From contig NZ_QUZZ01000001.1 of the NCBI RefSeq assembly GCF_003545695.1, positions 558,001 to 622,000 on the forward strand: a stretch of DNA of 64,000 nucleotides, read 5' to 3'. The notes beneath the pieces are model-generated. The model searched no databases. It was not told the DNA's origin and saw only the letters and a list, made by a program, of their open reading frames with translations. A program made the position numbers and the translations under genes. The number at the start of each line of letters is the position of its first letter. Within the stretch, counting starts at the first letter, position 1. The DNA is from Taibaiella helva (lineage in GTDB: Bacteria; Bacteroidota; Bacteroidia; Chitinophagales; Chitinophagaceae). Shown here piece by piece: positions 8,951-17,514 of the stretch.

Positions 8951-9031
8951 ATCCTGGGCAGAGACGCCATGCCTGGCGTCTCACCCCTTGAAATAAAAAG
9001 GTAAAGACGCGATGCGTCTCAACAATAACAG
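8951..9031. repeat. Pair of GACGC-type palindromes in the rplB-rpsS spacer
   Basis: GAGACGCCA TGCC TGGCGTCTC (near 8960-8981) and AGACGC GAT GCGTCT (near 9005-9019) are two short perfect hairpins sharing the GAGACGC/GCGTCTC arm. Such GACGC palindromes occur as dispersed repeats in many genomes. They lack a U tract and sit within the operon, so they are not obvious terminators. Confidence 0.7.
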
Positions 9032-9084
9032 ATAAAATGGGTTCCGGCCCGGCCGGGATCAAATCATCAAAAACACCAAATTAA

Positions 9085-9357
9085 ATGGGTCGTTCAATTA
9101 AAAAAGGTCCTTACGTAGACCATAACCTGGAAGAGAAAATAACCAAGATGAACGCTGAAGGCGGTCGTAAATCGGTAGTGAAAACCTGGAGCCGTCGTTC
9201 CACTATCATTCCCGAATTCGTAGGACACACTTTCGCTGTACACAATGGTAACAAGTTCATCCCCGTGTATGTAACAGAGTACATGGTAGGCCACAAGCTG
9301 GGTGAGTTTGCTCCTACCCGTAACTTCAGGGGTCACGGCGGCGACAAGAAAAAATAA
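9085..9357 (+). CDS. rpsS: 30S ribosomal protein S19
   Basis: 90 residues, [19 protein letters not shown] onward, with the conserved [21 protein letters not shown] core and the [11 protein letters not shown] segment. S19 binds the head of the 30S next to S13. Full length. A 143-base AT-rich spacer follows before rplV. Confidence 0.98.
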   Translation: MGRSIKKGPYVDHNLEEKITKMNAEGGRKSVVKTWSRRSTIIPEFVGHTFAVHNGNKFIPVYVTEYMVGHKLGEFAPTRNFRGHGGDKKK

Positions 9358-9500
9358 GCTGATGTATGATTAGCTGATGTGAGATTGGCTAATGAGGAGA
9401 TCAGCGCTTAAGTAAAGAAACATTTGATTCATCGGCGACAGCCGGCTATCAATACAAAAGTAATTATCCGATTAGCATAGCTAATTATCAAATTAATAAA
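9358..9500 (+). repeat. AT-rich spacer with inverted words (rpsS-rplV)
   Basis: The spacer repeats the word (G)ATTAGCTGATG / GATTGGCTAATG near its start and contains ATTAGC-ATA-GCTAAT, a 6-bp dyad, at about 9471-9485. It looks like the other dyad-rich spacers of this cluster. No U tract and no promoter box is evident. Confidence 0.5.
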
Positions 9501-9848
9501 ATGGAAGCAACAGCCCGTTTACGCAATTATCCTACTTCCCCGCGCAAGATGCGTCTTTTGGCAGACCTGATCCGTGGCCTGGATGTAGAAAAAGCTTTGA
9601 ATATTCTGAAGTTCAACACCAAGCATCCTTCAGTGCCCCTGGAGAAATTGCTGCTGAGCGCTATCGACAACTGGAAGCAAAAGAATGAAGGTGCAGACGT
9701 GGCTTCAGCCAACCTGATCGTAAAGACCATCTACGTGGATGGCGGCCGTATGCTGAAGCGTATGCTGCCTGCTCCCCAGGGTCGTGCTTACCGCGTACGC
9801 AAGCGCAGCAATCACGTAACGATCATCGTAGACAGCAAAGCGAACTAA
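9501..9848 (+). CDS. rplV: 50S ribosomal protein L22
   Basis: 115 residues with the family start [22 protein letters not shown] and the C-terminal beta hairpin region [22 protein letters not shown] that reaches into the exit tunnel. Full length. It is followed by a 139-base dyad-rich spacer before rpsC. Confidence 0.98.
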   Translation: MEATARLRNYPTSPRKMRLLADLIRGLDVEKALNILKFNTKHPSVPLEKLLLSAIDNWKQKNEGADVASANLIVKTIYVDGGRMLKRMLPAPQGRAYRVRKRSNHVTIIVDSKAN

Positions 9849-9853
9849 TTTTA

Positions 9854-9973
9854 AATTTTGGATTTTGAATGTGAATTGGTTTAGTTCCATTACTTTTTCC
9901 AAATCAAATAATTCACAATATTAATTAAGGGTTGGATTTTGTTGAAAACATTCAAAATCTGAAATCCAAAATT
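9854..9973 (+). repeat. Nested inverted repeat in the rplV-rpsC spacer
   Basis: Left arm AATTTTGGATTTTGAAT (9854-9870) pairs with ATTCAAAAT...CCAAAATT (9950-9973) with a 7-base bulge on the right arm. Inside it GTGAATT (9871-9877) pairs with AATTCAC (about 9910-9916). Together they could fold the spacer into a stem-loop of about 120 bases between two cotranscribed ribosomal genes. Confidence 0.65.
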
Positions 9974-9987
9974 CATAATCAAAGAAC

Positions 9988-10800
9988 ATGGGTCAAAAAG
10001 CAAATCCGATAGGTAACCGTTTGGGAATTATCCGTGGTTGGGATTCTATGTGGTTCAGCAATCCGAAAGATTTCGGCGGTAAAGTGGTAGAAGATCACAA
10101 AATCCGTACGTATCTGAACGCACGTATCAATAAAGGCGGCGTAGCCCGCATCGTTATCGAGCGTACACTGGGTAAACTGATCATCACCATCCACACCTCC
10201 AAGCCCGGTATCATTATCGGTAAAGGCGGTCAGGAAGTAGACAGGATCAAAGAAGAGCTGAAGAAGCTGACCGGCAACAACGATGTCCAGATCAACATCA
10301 TGGAAATCCGTCGTCCCGAGCTGGACGCACAGATCGTAGGTGAATCGATTGCCCGCCAGATCGAAGGCCGCGTAAGCTACAAGCGTGCCATCAAAATGGC
10401 TATCTCTACCGCTATGCGTATGGGTGCTGAAGGTATCAAGATCAAGGCCGGCGGCCGCTTGGGTGGTGCTGAAATTGCCCGTAGCGAAGAGATCAAGCAA
10501 GGCCGTACGCCGCTGCACACCTTCCGTATGGATATCGATTACGCTTCTGTTTATGCAATGACGGTATACGGTAAGATCGGCCTGAAAGTGTGGATCTGTA
10601 AAGGCGAAGTGCTGGGCAAACGCGATCTGAACCCCAACCTGACCAGCGGTGCAACCGACCGTCGTGGCAACCAGGGTGGTGAAGAGCGTCGCGACAGGGG
10701 TGGCGACCGTGATCGTCGTGGCGGTGGTGACCGTCGCGGTGGTGGTGGTGACCGTCGTGGTGGCGGCGACCGTCGCAACAGCGGTCCAAGGAAAGATTAA
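9988..10800 (+). CDS. rpsC: 30S ribosomal protein S3 with Arg/Gly-rich C-terminal extension
   Basis: 270 residues. Residues 1-215 are standard S3: [13 protein letters not shown], the KH domain with GKGGQEVD (around residues 73-80), and the ICKGEVLG strand. After about residue 224 there is an added tail of some 45 residues made of RGG/DRRGGG repeats, reflected in tandem GGTGGTGACCGTCG-like DNA repeats. S3 lines the mRNA entry channel and has helicase activity; an RGG tail would add nonspecific RNA affinity (inference). Confidence 0.97.
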   Translation: MGQKANPIGNRLGIIRGWDSMWFSNPKDFGGKVVEDHKIRTYLNARINKGGVARIVIERTLGKLIITIHTSKPGIIIGKGGQEVDRIKEELKKLTGNNDVQINIMEIRRPELDAQIVGESIARQIEGRVSYKRAIKMAISTAMRMGAEGIKIKAGGRLGGAEIARSEEIKQGRTPLHTFRMDIDYASVYAMTVYGKIGLKVWICKGEVLGKRDLNPNLTSGATDRRGNQGGEERRDRGGDRDRRGGGDRRGGGGDRRGGGDRRNSGPRKD

Positions 10801-10920
10801 TTGTCGCTGTATTCCGCGCCGGCGGACTACCCGGATCTTCTGATCAGAAGCCCCGGTAAGGAAGACAACGGCTTAATATACATCATACAACAAAATACTT
10901 GATACTTAAAAATATCAGCA

Positions 10921-11340
10921 ATGTTACAACCAAAAAGAGTAAAGCATCGTAAGCAGCATAAAGGACGTATCAGGGGTAATGCTGAGCGTGGTGCTACCAT
11001 TTCCTTCGGTTCTTTCGGTCTGAAAGCCCTGGAGCCGGTATGGATCACCAACCGCCAGATTGAAGCTGCCCGTCAGGCTATGACCCGTCACATGAAGCGT
11101 GAAGGTAACGTCTGGATCCGTATTTTCCCCGACAAGCCGATTACTGCAAAGCCTGCAGAGGTGCGTATGGGTAAAGGTAAGGGTAGCCTGGAGTACTGGG
11201 CAGCTGTAGTGAAGCCCGGCCGCATTATGTTCGAGGCCGATGGCGTTCCCGAGCAGGTAGCCCGCGAAGCTTTTGAGCTGGCAGCACAGAAACTGCCGAT
11301 CAAGACCAAGTTCGTGGTTCGTCCCGACTATGCAGGCTAA
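10921..11340 (+). CDS. rplP: 50S ribosomal protein L16
   Basis: 139 residues, [19 protein letters not shown] onward, with the conserved [18 protein letters not shown] and [12 protein letters not shown] segments. L16 organises the A-site tRNA region of the large subunit. Full length. Spacer to rpmC is 87 bases and contains the small palindrome CTAATTATGAATTAG. Confidence 0.98.
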   Translation: MLQPKRVKHRKQHKGRIRGNAERGATISFGSFGLKALEPVWITNRQIEAARQAMTRHMKREGNVWIRIFPDKPITAKPAEVRMGKGKGSLEYWAAVVKPGRIMFEADGVPEQVAREAFELAAQKLPIKTKFVVRPDYAG

Positions 11341-11427
11341 TCTTAAGGAAGCGTACTAATTATGAATTAGGGTAGCGGGTAAGAACGCTCAATACCCAAT
11401 ACTCAAATCTCAATACAATATTTAACA

Positions 11428-11640
11428 ATGGCAAAGTCAAAAGCAGCGAAAGTTGAAGATTATCGCTCTATGAGCGATGAAGCGCTTAACGACAAAATTG
11501 GCGAAGAGAGCCTGCGTCTGAAGAAAACAAAATTCAGCCATGCAGTTAATCCCATCGAAAACCCGATGATTATCCGCAGCATTCGCCGTACGATTGCAAC
11601 GTTGAAAACCGAGCAGCGTAAAAGACAATTAGCATCTTAA
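11428..11640 (+). CDS. rpmC: 50S ribosomal protein L29
   Basis: 70 residues, two-helix hairpin protein. The second helix [22 protein letters not shown] is the L29 signature. It sits at the tunnel exit next to L23 and contributes to the SRP docking site. The next gene rpsQ starts only 22 bases later. Confidence 0.95.
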   Translation: MAKSKAAKVEDYRSMSDEALNDKIGEESLRLKKTKFSHAVNPIENPMIIRSIRRTIATLKTEQRKRQLAS

Positions 11641-11662
11641 TTCATATTCAACCTCTTTCATA

Positions 11663-11926
11663 ATGTCAGCAGTAGAAAGGAAAACCAGGAAGAGCCGTAT
11701 CGGGCTTGTTACCAGCGACAAGATGGATAAAACCATTACCGTTGCGGTAGAACGTAAAGTAAAGCATCCCTTTTACGGTAAGTTCCTTAAAAAAACCACC
11801 AAGTTCCACGCGCACGACGAGACCAACCAGTGTGGCATCGGCGATACCGTAAGGATCATGGAAACCCGCCCCATGAGCCGCACTAAGCGCTGGAGGCTGG
11901 TAGAAATCATTGAAAAAGCTAAATAA
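11663..11926 (+). CDS. rpsQ: 30S ribosomal protein S17
   Basis: 87 residues with the OB-fold motifs [23 protein letters not shown] and [23 protein letters not shown]. It binds helices of 16S rRNA in the body. Full length and typical. A 140-base spacer leads to rplN. Confidence 0.98.
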   Translation: MSAVERKTRKSRIGLVTSDKMDKTITVAVERKVKHPFYGKFLKKTTKFHAHDETNQCGIGDTVRIMETRPMSRTKRWRLVEIIEKAK

Positions 11927-12066
11927 GCGATACGATCTCTGTTCCGCAAGGGAATACAGATTGGCAAAGCATAGCCTCTTTTCAAGTCTTTGAGATGCCC
12001 GGATGGAAGATCGGCGCATCGTAAAACCTAAAAATTGAAATTAGCTCACAGCTAAACAAAATAACA

Positions 12067-12435
12067 ATGATACAGCAGGAATCAAGGCTCAACGTAGCTG
12101 ATAACAGCGGCGCTAAAGAAGTACTCTGCATCCGCGTGCTGGGCAATAGCGGCCAGGTATATGCAGGTATTGGCGACAAGATCGTGGTTACAGTAAAAGA
12201 TTCTATCCCCGCCGGTGGTGTGAAGAAAGGAACTGTAAGCAAAGCCGTTATTGTTCGTACCAAAAACAAATTACGTCGTAAGGACGGTTCTTATATCAGC
12301 TTTGACGACAACGCAGTGGTGTTGTTGAACAACTCTGATGATCCCCGTGGTACGCGTATCTTCGGGCCCGTAGCCCGCGAACTGCGTGATAAAGGATACA
12401 TGAAAATTGTTTCTCTGGCGCCAGAAGTATTATAA
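12067..12435 (+). CDS. rplN: 50S ribosomal protein L14
   Basis: 122 residues, [20 protein letters not shown] onward, with [18 protein letters not shown] and [26 protein letters not shown]14 forms an intersubunit bridge and is the target of RsfS. Full length. A promoter box lies just after its stop. Confidence 0.98.
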   Translation: MIQQESRLNVADNSGAKEVLCIRVLGNSGQVYAGIGDKIVVTVKDSIPAGGVKKGTVSKAVIVRTKNKLRRKDGSYISFDDNAVVLLNNSDDPRGTRIFGPVARELRDKGYMKIVSLAPEVL

Positions 12436-12449
12436 TTAAAATATTTTCG

Positions 12450-12457
12450 TACCTTTG
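12450..12457 (+). promoter_or_regulatory. Internal -7 promoter element before rplX
   Basis: TACCTTTG followed by CCG, identical to the box in front of rpsJ, in an AT-rich spacer (AATTAAAATATTTTCG upstream). Transcription would start about 30 bases before rplX. It suggests that the rplX-rplE-rpsN-rpsH segment can be transcribed separately. Confidence 0.65.
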
Positions 12458-12495
12458 CCGCCCGTTGATAAAATAGCGGCTCAAGATCTATAGAA

Positions 12496-12834
12496 ATGAG
12501 TACTAGATTCAAACCTAAGTTCAGCATCAAAAAAGGCGACCAGGTAGTGGTTATTGCCGGTAACGACAAAAACCGTACTACGCCCCGCCAGGTGCTGGCT
12601 GTATATCCGCAGGATGCACGCATCCTGGTGGAAGGTGTTAATATCGTTACCAAACACCTGAAGCCTAATGCTAAGAATCCTCAGGGCGGCATCGTAAAAG
12701 AAGAAGCCACGATCCACATCTCCAATGTGCAGCTGTGGGATGCAAAAGCGAAAGCTCCCGTACGTGTTCGTCGCGAACGCAAAGACGGTAAAGCGATTCG
12801 TATATCTAAAAAAACCGGTCAAGAAATTAAATAA
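12496..12834 (+). CDS. rplX: 50S ribosomal protein L24
   Basis: 112 residues with a KOW motif: [20 protein letters not shown] near the N-terminus and [19 protein letters not shown]24 is an assembly initiator of the large subunit. Its TAA stop overlaps the ATG of rplE by one base (TAATG), implying translational coupling. Confidence 0.97.
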   Translation: MSTRFKPKFSIKKGDQVVVIAGNDKNRTTPRQVLAVYPQDARILVEGVNIVTKHLKPNAKNPQGGIVKEEATIHISNVQLWDAKAKAPVRVRRERKDGKAIRISKKTGQEIK

Positions 12835-13409
12835 TGAGCACTGTAAATTACCAACCGCGTCTTCAAACGAAATACAAAGACGAAGTAGTGGCTGCCCTGA
12901 TGAAGAAGTTCGGCTACTCTACTGTGATGCAGGTTCCCCGTCTGGTAAAGATCTGTCTGAACCAGGGCGTGAAAGGATCTGTGTCGGACAAGAAACTGGT
13001 GGACGATGCTGTGAAGGAAATGACCATGATTGCCGGTCAGAAAGCAGTACCCACACTGTCCAAGAAAGATATCTCCAACTTCAAGCTGCGTAAGAATATG
13101 CCTATCGGCGCCCGTGTAACTTTGCGCGGTGCTACCATGTTTGAATTCCTGGACCGTCTGGTATCGGTGTCTCTGCCCCGTGTACGCGACTTCAAAGGTA
13201 TCAACGAGAAAGCTTTCGACGGCTATGGTAACTATACCTTCGGCGTTACCGAGCAGATCATCTACCCCGAGATCGACATCGATAAGGTGAGCCGTATCAG
13301 CGGTATGGATATCACTTTCGTTACTACTGCCCGTACCAACGAAGAGGCCTACGAGCTGCTGAAAGAGCTGGGTATGCCCTTTAAAAATATCAAAAAAGAC
13401 AACAACTAA
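12834..13409 (+). CDS. rplE: 50S ribosomal protein L5
   Basis: 191 residues, with [19 protein letters not shown], the [32 protein letters not shown] signature and [18 protein letters not shown]5 binds 5S rRNA with L18 in the central protuberance. It overlaps the rplX stop by one base and is 5 bases before rpsN, so these three genes form the tightest part of the cluster. Confidence 0.98.
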   Translation: MSTVNYQPRLQTKYKDEVVAALMKKFGYSTVMQVPRLVKICLNQGVKGSVSDKKLVDDAVKEMTMIAGQKAVPTLSKKDISNFKLRKNMPIGARVTLRGATMFEFLDRLVSVSLPRVRDFKGINEKAFDGYGNYTFGVTEQIIYPEIDIDKVSRISGMDITFVTTARTNEEAYELLKELGMPFKNIKKDNN

Positions 13410-13414
13410 TCGAT

Positions 13415-13684
13415 ATGTCAAGAACCTCAATTATAGCACGCCAGCGTAAGCGTGAGAAGATGGTTGCCAAGTTTGCTGAAAAGCGCGCCGCTTTGAAAGC
13501 AGCAGGAGATTACGAAGCCCTGGACAAACTGCCCAAGAACGCTTCTCCTGTACGCCTGAAAAACCGTTGCCAGCTTACCGGCCGTCCTAAAGGTTACATG
13601 CGTCAGTTCGCTCTGGGTCGTGTTATCTTCCGCGATATGGCCCTGGAAGGCAAGCTGCCCGGTGTAAAGAAAGCTTCCTGGTAA
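13415..13684 (+). CDS. rpsN: 30S ribosomal protein S14, zinc-independent (long) type
   Basis: 89 residues, the longer S14 form without the CxxC...CxxC zinc ribbon; only one Cys is present ([14 protein letters not shown]). The C-terminus [11 protein letters not shown] is typical. It binds the 30S head. It starts 5 bases after rplE. Confidence 0.97.
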   Translation: MSRTSIIARQRKREKMVAKFAEKRAALKAAGDYEALDKLPKNASPVRLKNRCQLTGRPKGYMRQFALGRVIFRDMALEGKLPGVKKASW

Positions 13685-13776
13685 GCCGCATTATCCTAAA
13701 GGACTTGAAACATTAGATGAAAAGACCCCAGGGTAACTATCATCAATTATCAAACAAATAAAAACACAGAGTAAAA

Positions 13777-14175
13777 ATGGTAACTGATCCTATTGCAGAT
13801 TTCCTTACCCGCGTTCGTAATGCCCAGATGGCACGCCACCGTATCGTTGAGATCCCCGCTTCCAATCTGAAAAAACGCATTACGGAAATCCTGTACGATA
13901 AAGGTTATATCCTGAAGTACAAATTTGAAGACGACAGCAAGCAAGGTATCATCAAGATCGCTTTGAAATACAATGCTGAAACGAAGGAGCCTGCAATCCG
14001 TTCCCTGGAGCGTGTTAGCCGTCCCGGTCTGCGCCAGTACGCCAAGCCTGCAGAGATTCGCAGGGTGAAGAGCGGCCTGGGTATCGCCATCGTTTCAACC
14101 TCCAAAGGTGTTATGACCGATAAAGAAGCCCGCGCCCAGAATGTAGGCGGAGAGGTGCTTTGCCAGATCTGGTAA
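13777..14175 (+). CDS. rpsH: 30S ribosomal protein S8
   Basis: 132 residues, [21 protein letters not shown] to GGEVLCQIW, with the conserved [13 protein letters not shown] segment. S8 binds the central domain of 16S rRNA and in enterobacteria represses the spc operon. Here it is the last gene before a strong terminator and a gene on the opposite strand, whereas rplF normally follows directly. Confidence 0.98.
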   Translation: MVTDPIADFLTRVRNAQMARHRIVEIPASNLKKRITEILYDKGYILKYKFEDDSKQGIIKIALKYNAETKEPAIRSLERVSRPGLRQYAKPAEIRRVKSGLGIAIVSTSKGVMTDKEARAQNVGGEVLCQIW

Positions 14176-14190
14176 GATATATTTAGGTGA

Positions 14191-14237
14191 ACAAAGGAGC
14201 AAACTATGCGATATGCGTGGTTTGCTCCTTTGTTTTG
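14191..14237 (+). terminator. Strong Rho-independent terminator after rpsH
   Basis: A perfect 14-bp stem ACAAAGGAGCAAAC (14191-14204) / GTTTGCTCCTTTGT (14220-14233) with a 15-base loop, followed by TTTT. It lies 15 bases beyond the rpsH stop and should end the first half of the ribosomal cluster. It may also serve the convergent lipoprotein gene. Confidence 0.9.
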
Positions 14238-14257
14238 TGCAGAAGCGCCGCTCAGGG

Positions 14258-15079
14258 TTATTGCGCGCAGCAGCTGCCCATAGTGAACAGGCTGTTCACC
14301 TCCTGTTGATTTACAGCCTTATCCAGGATCATTACATCGTCCAGGTCGCCATTATAGCCTAAACCCAGGAACAAGGCGCCGATGTCTTGTGCTGAAGCCG
14401 GTGACGGTGAGCCTGCTGAACCGCAATTGTAATTCCCGCTGCTGCTGCCCTGTAGTATACCGTCGCTGTACAGAGCCATCTGGGTACCATTACTGTTATA
14501 GGTAGCGACCACATGATGCCAATGGTTGAGTTTGGCTGCGACGGTTACGTTGCAGCTGTCAAATGGTTCGGATACTGAGCTGGTCCTTCCGAAAATTGTC
14601 CGCTTGCAGTAATTCAACGATACGGACCATTGCCCGTAGAAAGGGCAGTTCCAGACAGAATCGCGGCTGATGAGCGCCTCATAATCGGGACCGCCTCTGA
14701 AAGTGTCGGTAGCCCGATACCAGAGCGATATCGAAAACGCATTGAGATTATCCAGAAAAACCGGGTTGGGGCGCACCAGGTACGAATTACCCACCATGAA
14801 ATTGGAGAAGGCATAAGCACAGTCAGGATTGCCGTCGCGGTCGGTAGCCGGCAGGGCCGAGCCGGAATTCAGCAGGTGATGGTTGTTGCCCGATATATCG
14901 TTCAACGAACCGTCTGCAAACGGATAAAATGCAATCACATGGTTGGCTAGGCCGGCGGGGATGCAGCCGATGTTGCCGGTTGCTTTGTCTTTCTTACAGG
15001 AGAAAAAGAGTATAGTGATCACGATGCCTGCAAAAATGCAGGAGGTTAGGACAACAGACCGGGTCCGGTTGTTTTTCAT
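14258..15079 (-). CDS. LamG/concanavalin-A-like domain lipoprotein inserted in the ribosomal protein cluster
   Basis: A 273-residue lipoprotein. Residues 1-28 form a lipoprotein signal peptide ending in FFSC with KKDK following the lipidated Cys, typical for Bacteroidota. From about residue 45 there is a LamG-like jelly-roll domain: YPFADGSLNDISGNNHHL, FSISLWYRA, NHWHHVVATYNSNGTQMALYSDG and GYNGDLDDVMILDKAV are its hallmark strands. It probably binds carbohydrate or protein at the outer membrane. It lies on the strand opposite to all ribosomal genes between rpsH and rplF, where contiguous ribosomal genes are the rule. The protein ends in three Cys-containing residues (GSCCAQ). Confidence 0.88.
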   Translation of the reverse strand: MKNNRTRSVVLTSCIFAGIVITILFFSCKKDKATGNIGCIPAGLANHVIAFYPFADGSLNDISGNNHHLLNSGSALPATDRDGNPDCAYAFSNFMVGNSYLVRPNPVFLDNLNAFSISLWYRATDTFRGGPDYEALISRDSVWNCPFYGQWSVSLNYCKRTIFGRTSSVSEPFDSCNVTVAAKLNHWHHVVATYNSNGTQMALYSDGILQGSSSGNYNCGSAGSPSPASAQDIGALFLGLGYNGDLDDVMILDKAVNQQEVNSLFTMGSCCAQ

Positions 15080-15448
15080 AGGTAGGATAATTTGGGAGGC
15101 GTTCAGGAAAATAGTTTATACATGCTAAGAGCGTAGGCAGACATTGGGCCACCCGCTTTGGTTGGGTAATTAGACAGGCCCTGGGCTTACCAGAAGAGGC
15201 CCGCTTTTATACCGGTACCAGGCCTTGTATTGTATTTTTAGCCCTGGCCATCCGGCAAATTATTTAAAAAATGATCCGGAAGTATTTTTTTAAAGAAAAT
15301 ACTATACCTTTGCACTCCCAATTTTATGGGGCAGGTTTTGGGCAATCTAAGCCCACCCTATACAGCGCTGAAAGACCAGGACCTGTTATTCAAAGGAAAT
15401 TGCCTCAGGGCAGGTTCCGTTTTTACATTTTTAAATTCATACGTTAAA
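15080..15448 (+). other. Intergenic region and leader upstream of rplF
   Basis: This 369-base stretch holds the divergent start region of the lipoprotein gene and the rplF promoter at 15305-15312, followed by an untranslated leader of about 130 bases. The leader contains a hairpin at 15395-15418 (GGAA..GCC TCAG GGC..TTCC) and a GGGC/GCCC hairpin near 15339-15353. A long structured leader before a ribosomal gene is compatible with autoregulation, but I recognise no known motif. Confidence 0.5.
15305..15312 (+). promoter_or_regulatory. Promoter -7 element driving rplF-rplR-rpsE-rpmD-rplO-secY
   Basis: TACCTTTG followed by CAC, identical to the rpsJ P2 and rplX boxes, in an AT-rich context (ATTTTTTTAAAGAAAATAC upstream). 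It restarts transcription after the terminator and reversed lipoprotein gene. The predicted start near 15319 gives a leader of about 130 bases. Confidence 0.75.
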
Positions 15449-16003
15449 ATGTCACGTGTAGGAAAAGCGCCAATCACATTGGCCGACAAAGTAACCGTTA
15501 CCGTTAGCGCTGCCAACGAAGTAACCGTAAAAGGCCCCAAGGGCGAACTGAAACAAGTAGTAGACCGCGATCTGAAAGTGGAAGTGGCCGATGGTAAAGT
15601 GACCATTACCCGTCCTACCGACCAGATCCGCCACCGTGCCCTGCACGGCCTTACCCGCGCCCTGCTCGCCAATATGGTGGAAGGTGTGACCAACGGTTAC
15701 ACCAAGACCCTGGAGTTGGTAGGTGTGGGTTATCGTGCCGCAGTTGCCGGACAGCAGCTGGACATGTCCCTGGGTTACTCCCACAACATTATCCTGAATC
15801 TTCCCCCCGAGGTGAAAGCAACCGCTACCATGGAAAAAGGTCAGCCTCCCCGCGTTGTGCTCGAATCTATCGACAAGCAGCTGGTAGGCCAGGTAGCCGC
15901 TAAGATCCGCAGCCTGCGCAAGCCCGAGCCTTACAAAGGAAAAGGTGTGCGTTTTGCTGGTGAGATCGTTCGCCGTAAAGCTGGTAAAACTGCCGGTAAA
16001 TAA
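15449..16003 (+). CDS. rplF: 50S ribosomal protein L6
   Basis: 184 residues, MSRVGKAPITLADKVTVTV to RRKAGKTAGK, full length with the two L6 repeats and the signature PEPYKGKGVRFAGEIVRRK. I chose ATG 15449 because it begins the conserved sequence; the frame is open back to 15326 but that stretch is the 5' leader downstream of the promoter. L6 lies near the factor-binding stalk. First gene of the second half of the split cluster. Confidence 0.97.
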   Translation: MSRVGKAPITLADKVTVTVSAANEVTVKGPKGELKQVVDRDLKVEVADGKVTITRPTDQIRHRALHGLTRALLANMVEGVTNGYTKTLELVGVGYRAAVAGQQLDMSLGYSHNIILNLPPEVKATATMEKGQPPRVVLESIDKQLVGQVAAKIRSLRKPEPYKGKGVRFAGEIVRRKAGKTAGK

Positions 16004-16011
16004 TACGGAAA

Positions 16012-16053
16012 GCAAAAAGTCAATATCCGGGAAGGCACATTTTGACTTTTGGC
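16012..16053 (+). repeat. Inverted repeat in the rplF-rplR spacer
   Basis: GCAAAAAGTCAA (16012-16023) pairs with TTGACTTTTGGC (16042-16053), 11 of 12 positions, and is followed by a T-rich stretch. It resembles a weak terminator or attenuator. The word AAAAAGTCA recurs in the rpmD-rplO spacer. Confidence 0.6.
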
Positions 16054-16187
16054 TTTTGATTTTTGAATTTATACGTAACCTTCGGAAGCCGTCTATGACC
16101 GTTGCCGGGTGACAGGGCCTCAGATCAAAAGGGATCGGTCCGCTGCCCATCACAACACAAAGGCGAGCCCGTACAAATAGAGACACA

Positions 16188-16550
16188 ATGTCAAAAACAG
16201 CAAAAACAGTAATACGCCGCCAGAAGCTGCGCTGGCGTATCCGGAAAAATGTTAAGGGCACAGCTCAGGCGCCGCGCTTATCCGTTTTCCGCAGTAACAA
16301 AGATATTTATGCTCAGCTGATCGACGACGCTACCGGCCTTACCCTGGCTTCAGCCAACTCCCGTCAGAAGGACATCGCTGCCCAATCCGGCACCAAGTCC
16401 GAAAAAGCAGCGTTCGTAGGTAAGGCTATCGCCCAGAAAGCGAAAGACCTGGGTATCGAAGCCTGCGTGTTTGATCGTGGCGGTTACCTGTACCATGGCC
16501 GTGTGAAATCACTGGCTGATGGCGCTCGTGAAGGTGGATTGAAATTCTAA
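16188..16550 (+). CDS. rplR: 50S ribosomal protein L18
   Basis: 120 residues with the conserved [18 protein letters not shown] and [27 protein letters not shown]. It binds 5S rRNA next to L5. The start at 16188 is preceded by an A-rich stretch (AGAGACACA) rather than a Shine-Dalgarno. The 184-base spacer before it carries an inverted repeat. Confidence 0.97.
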   Translation: MSKTAKTVIRRQKLRWRIRKNVKGTAQAPRLSVFRSNKDIYAQLIDDATGLTLASANSRQKDIAAQSGTKSEKAAFVGKAIAQKAKDLGIEACVFDRGGYLYHGRVKSLADGAREGGLKF

Positions 16551-16627
16551 TCCACGTAAGCAAAAAATATTTTTTAAAAATTTTACGGGCCAGGTAAGCC
16601 GAAACCCGTAGAGCATATTCAAAAAAA

Positions 16628-17143
16628 ATGACGCAATCCAATAACCGGATCAAATCCGGAGAATTAGAATTAACAGACAAAGTGGTTGCCATCAACCGCG
16701 TGGTGAAAACCACCAAAGGCGGCCGTGCGTTCAGCTTTTCTGCCCTGGTAGTAGTAGGCAACGGTAATGGTGTGGTAGGTCAGGGACTGGGTAAAGCTAA
16801 AGAAGTAAAAGAAGCGATTGCCAAGGGTATCGACGACGCTAAGAAAAACCTGATCAAGGTTCCCGTAATGAACGGTACCGTTCCCCACGATCAGTTTACC
16901 AAAGCAGGCGCTGCCAAAGTATTGATCAAGCCTGCAGCCCATGGTACCGGTGTACTGGCCGGTGGCAGCATGCGCGCTGTACTGGAAGCTGCCGGTTATA
17001 CCGACGTTCTGGCCAAATCCCTGGGTTCTGCTAACCCGCACAACGTGGTTAAAGCCACCGTTAAAGCCCTGGGCGAAATGCGCGAGCCGATCGAAGTAGC
17101 CAGGAAGCGCAACATTGGCCTGAAAAAAGTATTCAACGGTTAA
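16628..17143 (+). CDS. rpsE: 30S ribosomal protein S5
   Basis: 171 residues with the S5 double-stranded RNA-binding core ([22 protein letters not shown]), [17 protein letters not shown] and the C-terminal [17 protein letters not shown]5 shapes decoding accuracy. Full length. Spacer of 54 bases to rpmD. Confidence 0.98.
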   Translation: MTQSNNRIKSGELELTDKVVAINRVVKTTKGGRAFSFSALVVVGNGNGVVGQGLGKAKEVKEAIAKGIDDAKKNLIKVPVMNGTVPHDQFTKAGAAKVLIKPAAHGTGVLAGGSMRAVLEAAGYTDVLAKSLGSANPHNVVKATVKALGEMREPIEVARKRNIGLKKVFNG

Positions 17144-17197
17144 TTCCCGGGATGCTTCAGTAATTTCCCATTTCTCATTTTTCAAAATTTTAGTACA

Positions 17198-17380
17198 ATG
17201 GCTAAGATCAAAATAACTCAGGTAAAAAGCGGTATCGATCGTCCGGAGCGCCAGAAACGTACCCTGCGCGCGCTGGGTCTGCGCAAAATGAACGCTACCG
17301 TGGAAGTGGAAGCTACCGACCAGATCAAAGGTATGGTAACCAAAGTGCTCCACCTGGTAAAGGTTGAAGACGTAAAGTAA
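17198..17380 (+). CDS. rpmD: 50S ribosomal protein L30
   Basis: 60 residues, KIKITQVKSGIDRPERQKRTLRALGLRKMN to HLVKVEDVK, the short bacterial L30. It starts 54 bases after rpsE. The following 134-base spacer to rplO carries nested hairpins. Confidence 0.96.
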   Translation: MAKIKITQVKSGIDRPERQKRTLRALGLRKMNATVEVEATDQIKGMVTKVLHLVKVEDVK

Positions 17381-17388
17381 ATATCCAG

Positions 17389-17466
17389 GTAAAAAGTCAG
17401 AATTAAAAAGTCAAAAGCGTCATAGACGCTTGCCGATTTTTAATTTTAGTTTTGCTTTTTCATTTT
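17389..17466 (+). repeat. Nested hairpins in the rpmD-rplO spacer
   Basis: Outer arms AATTAAAAA (17401-17409) and TTTTTAATT (17437-17445) enclose a perfect inner hairpin AAGCGTC ATA GACGCTT (17415-17431). A T-rich run follows. The structure is terminator-like although the operon continues, so partial termination or processing is possible. Confidence 0.65.
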
Positions 17467-17514
17467 TTAAAACGCGAGCGGGAGATACCCGCGTAAGTTC
17501 AAAAACAAAATACA

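Noticed and set aside
15326-15448. 41-residue N-terminal extension of L6
   Set aside because: It would be encoded by the 5' leader right after the promoter; the conserved L6 start is at 15449.
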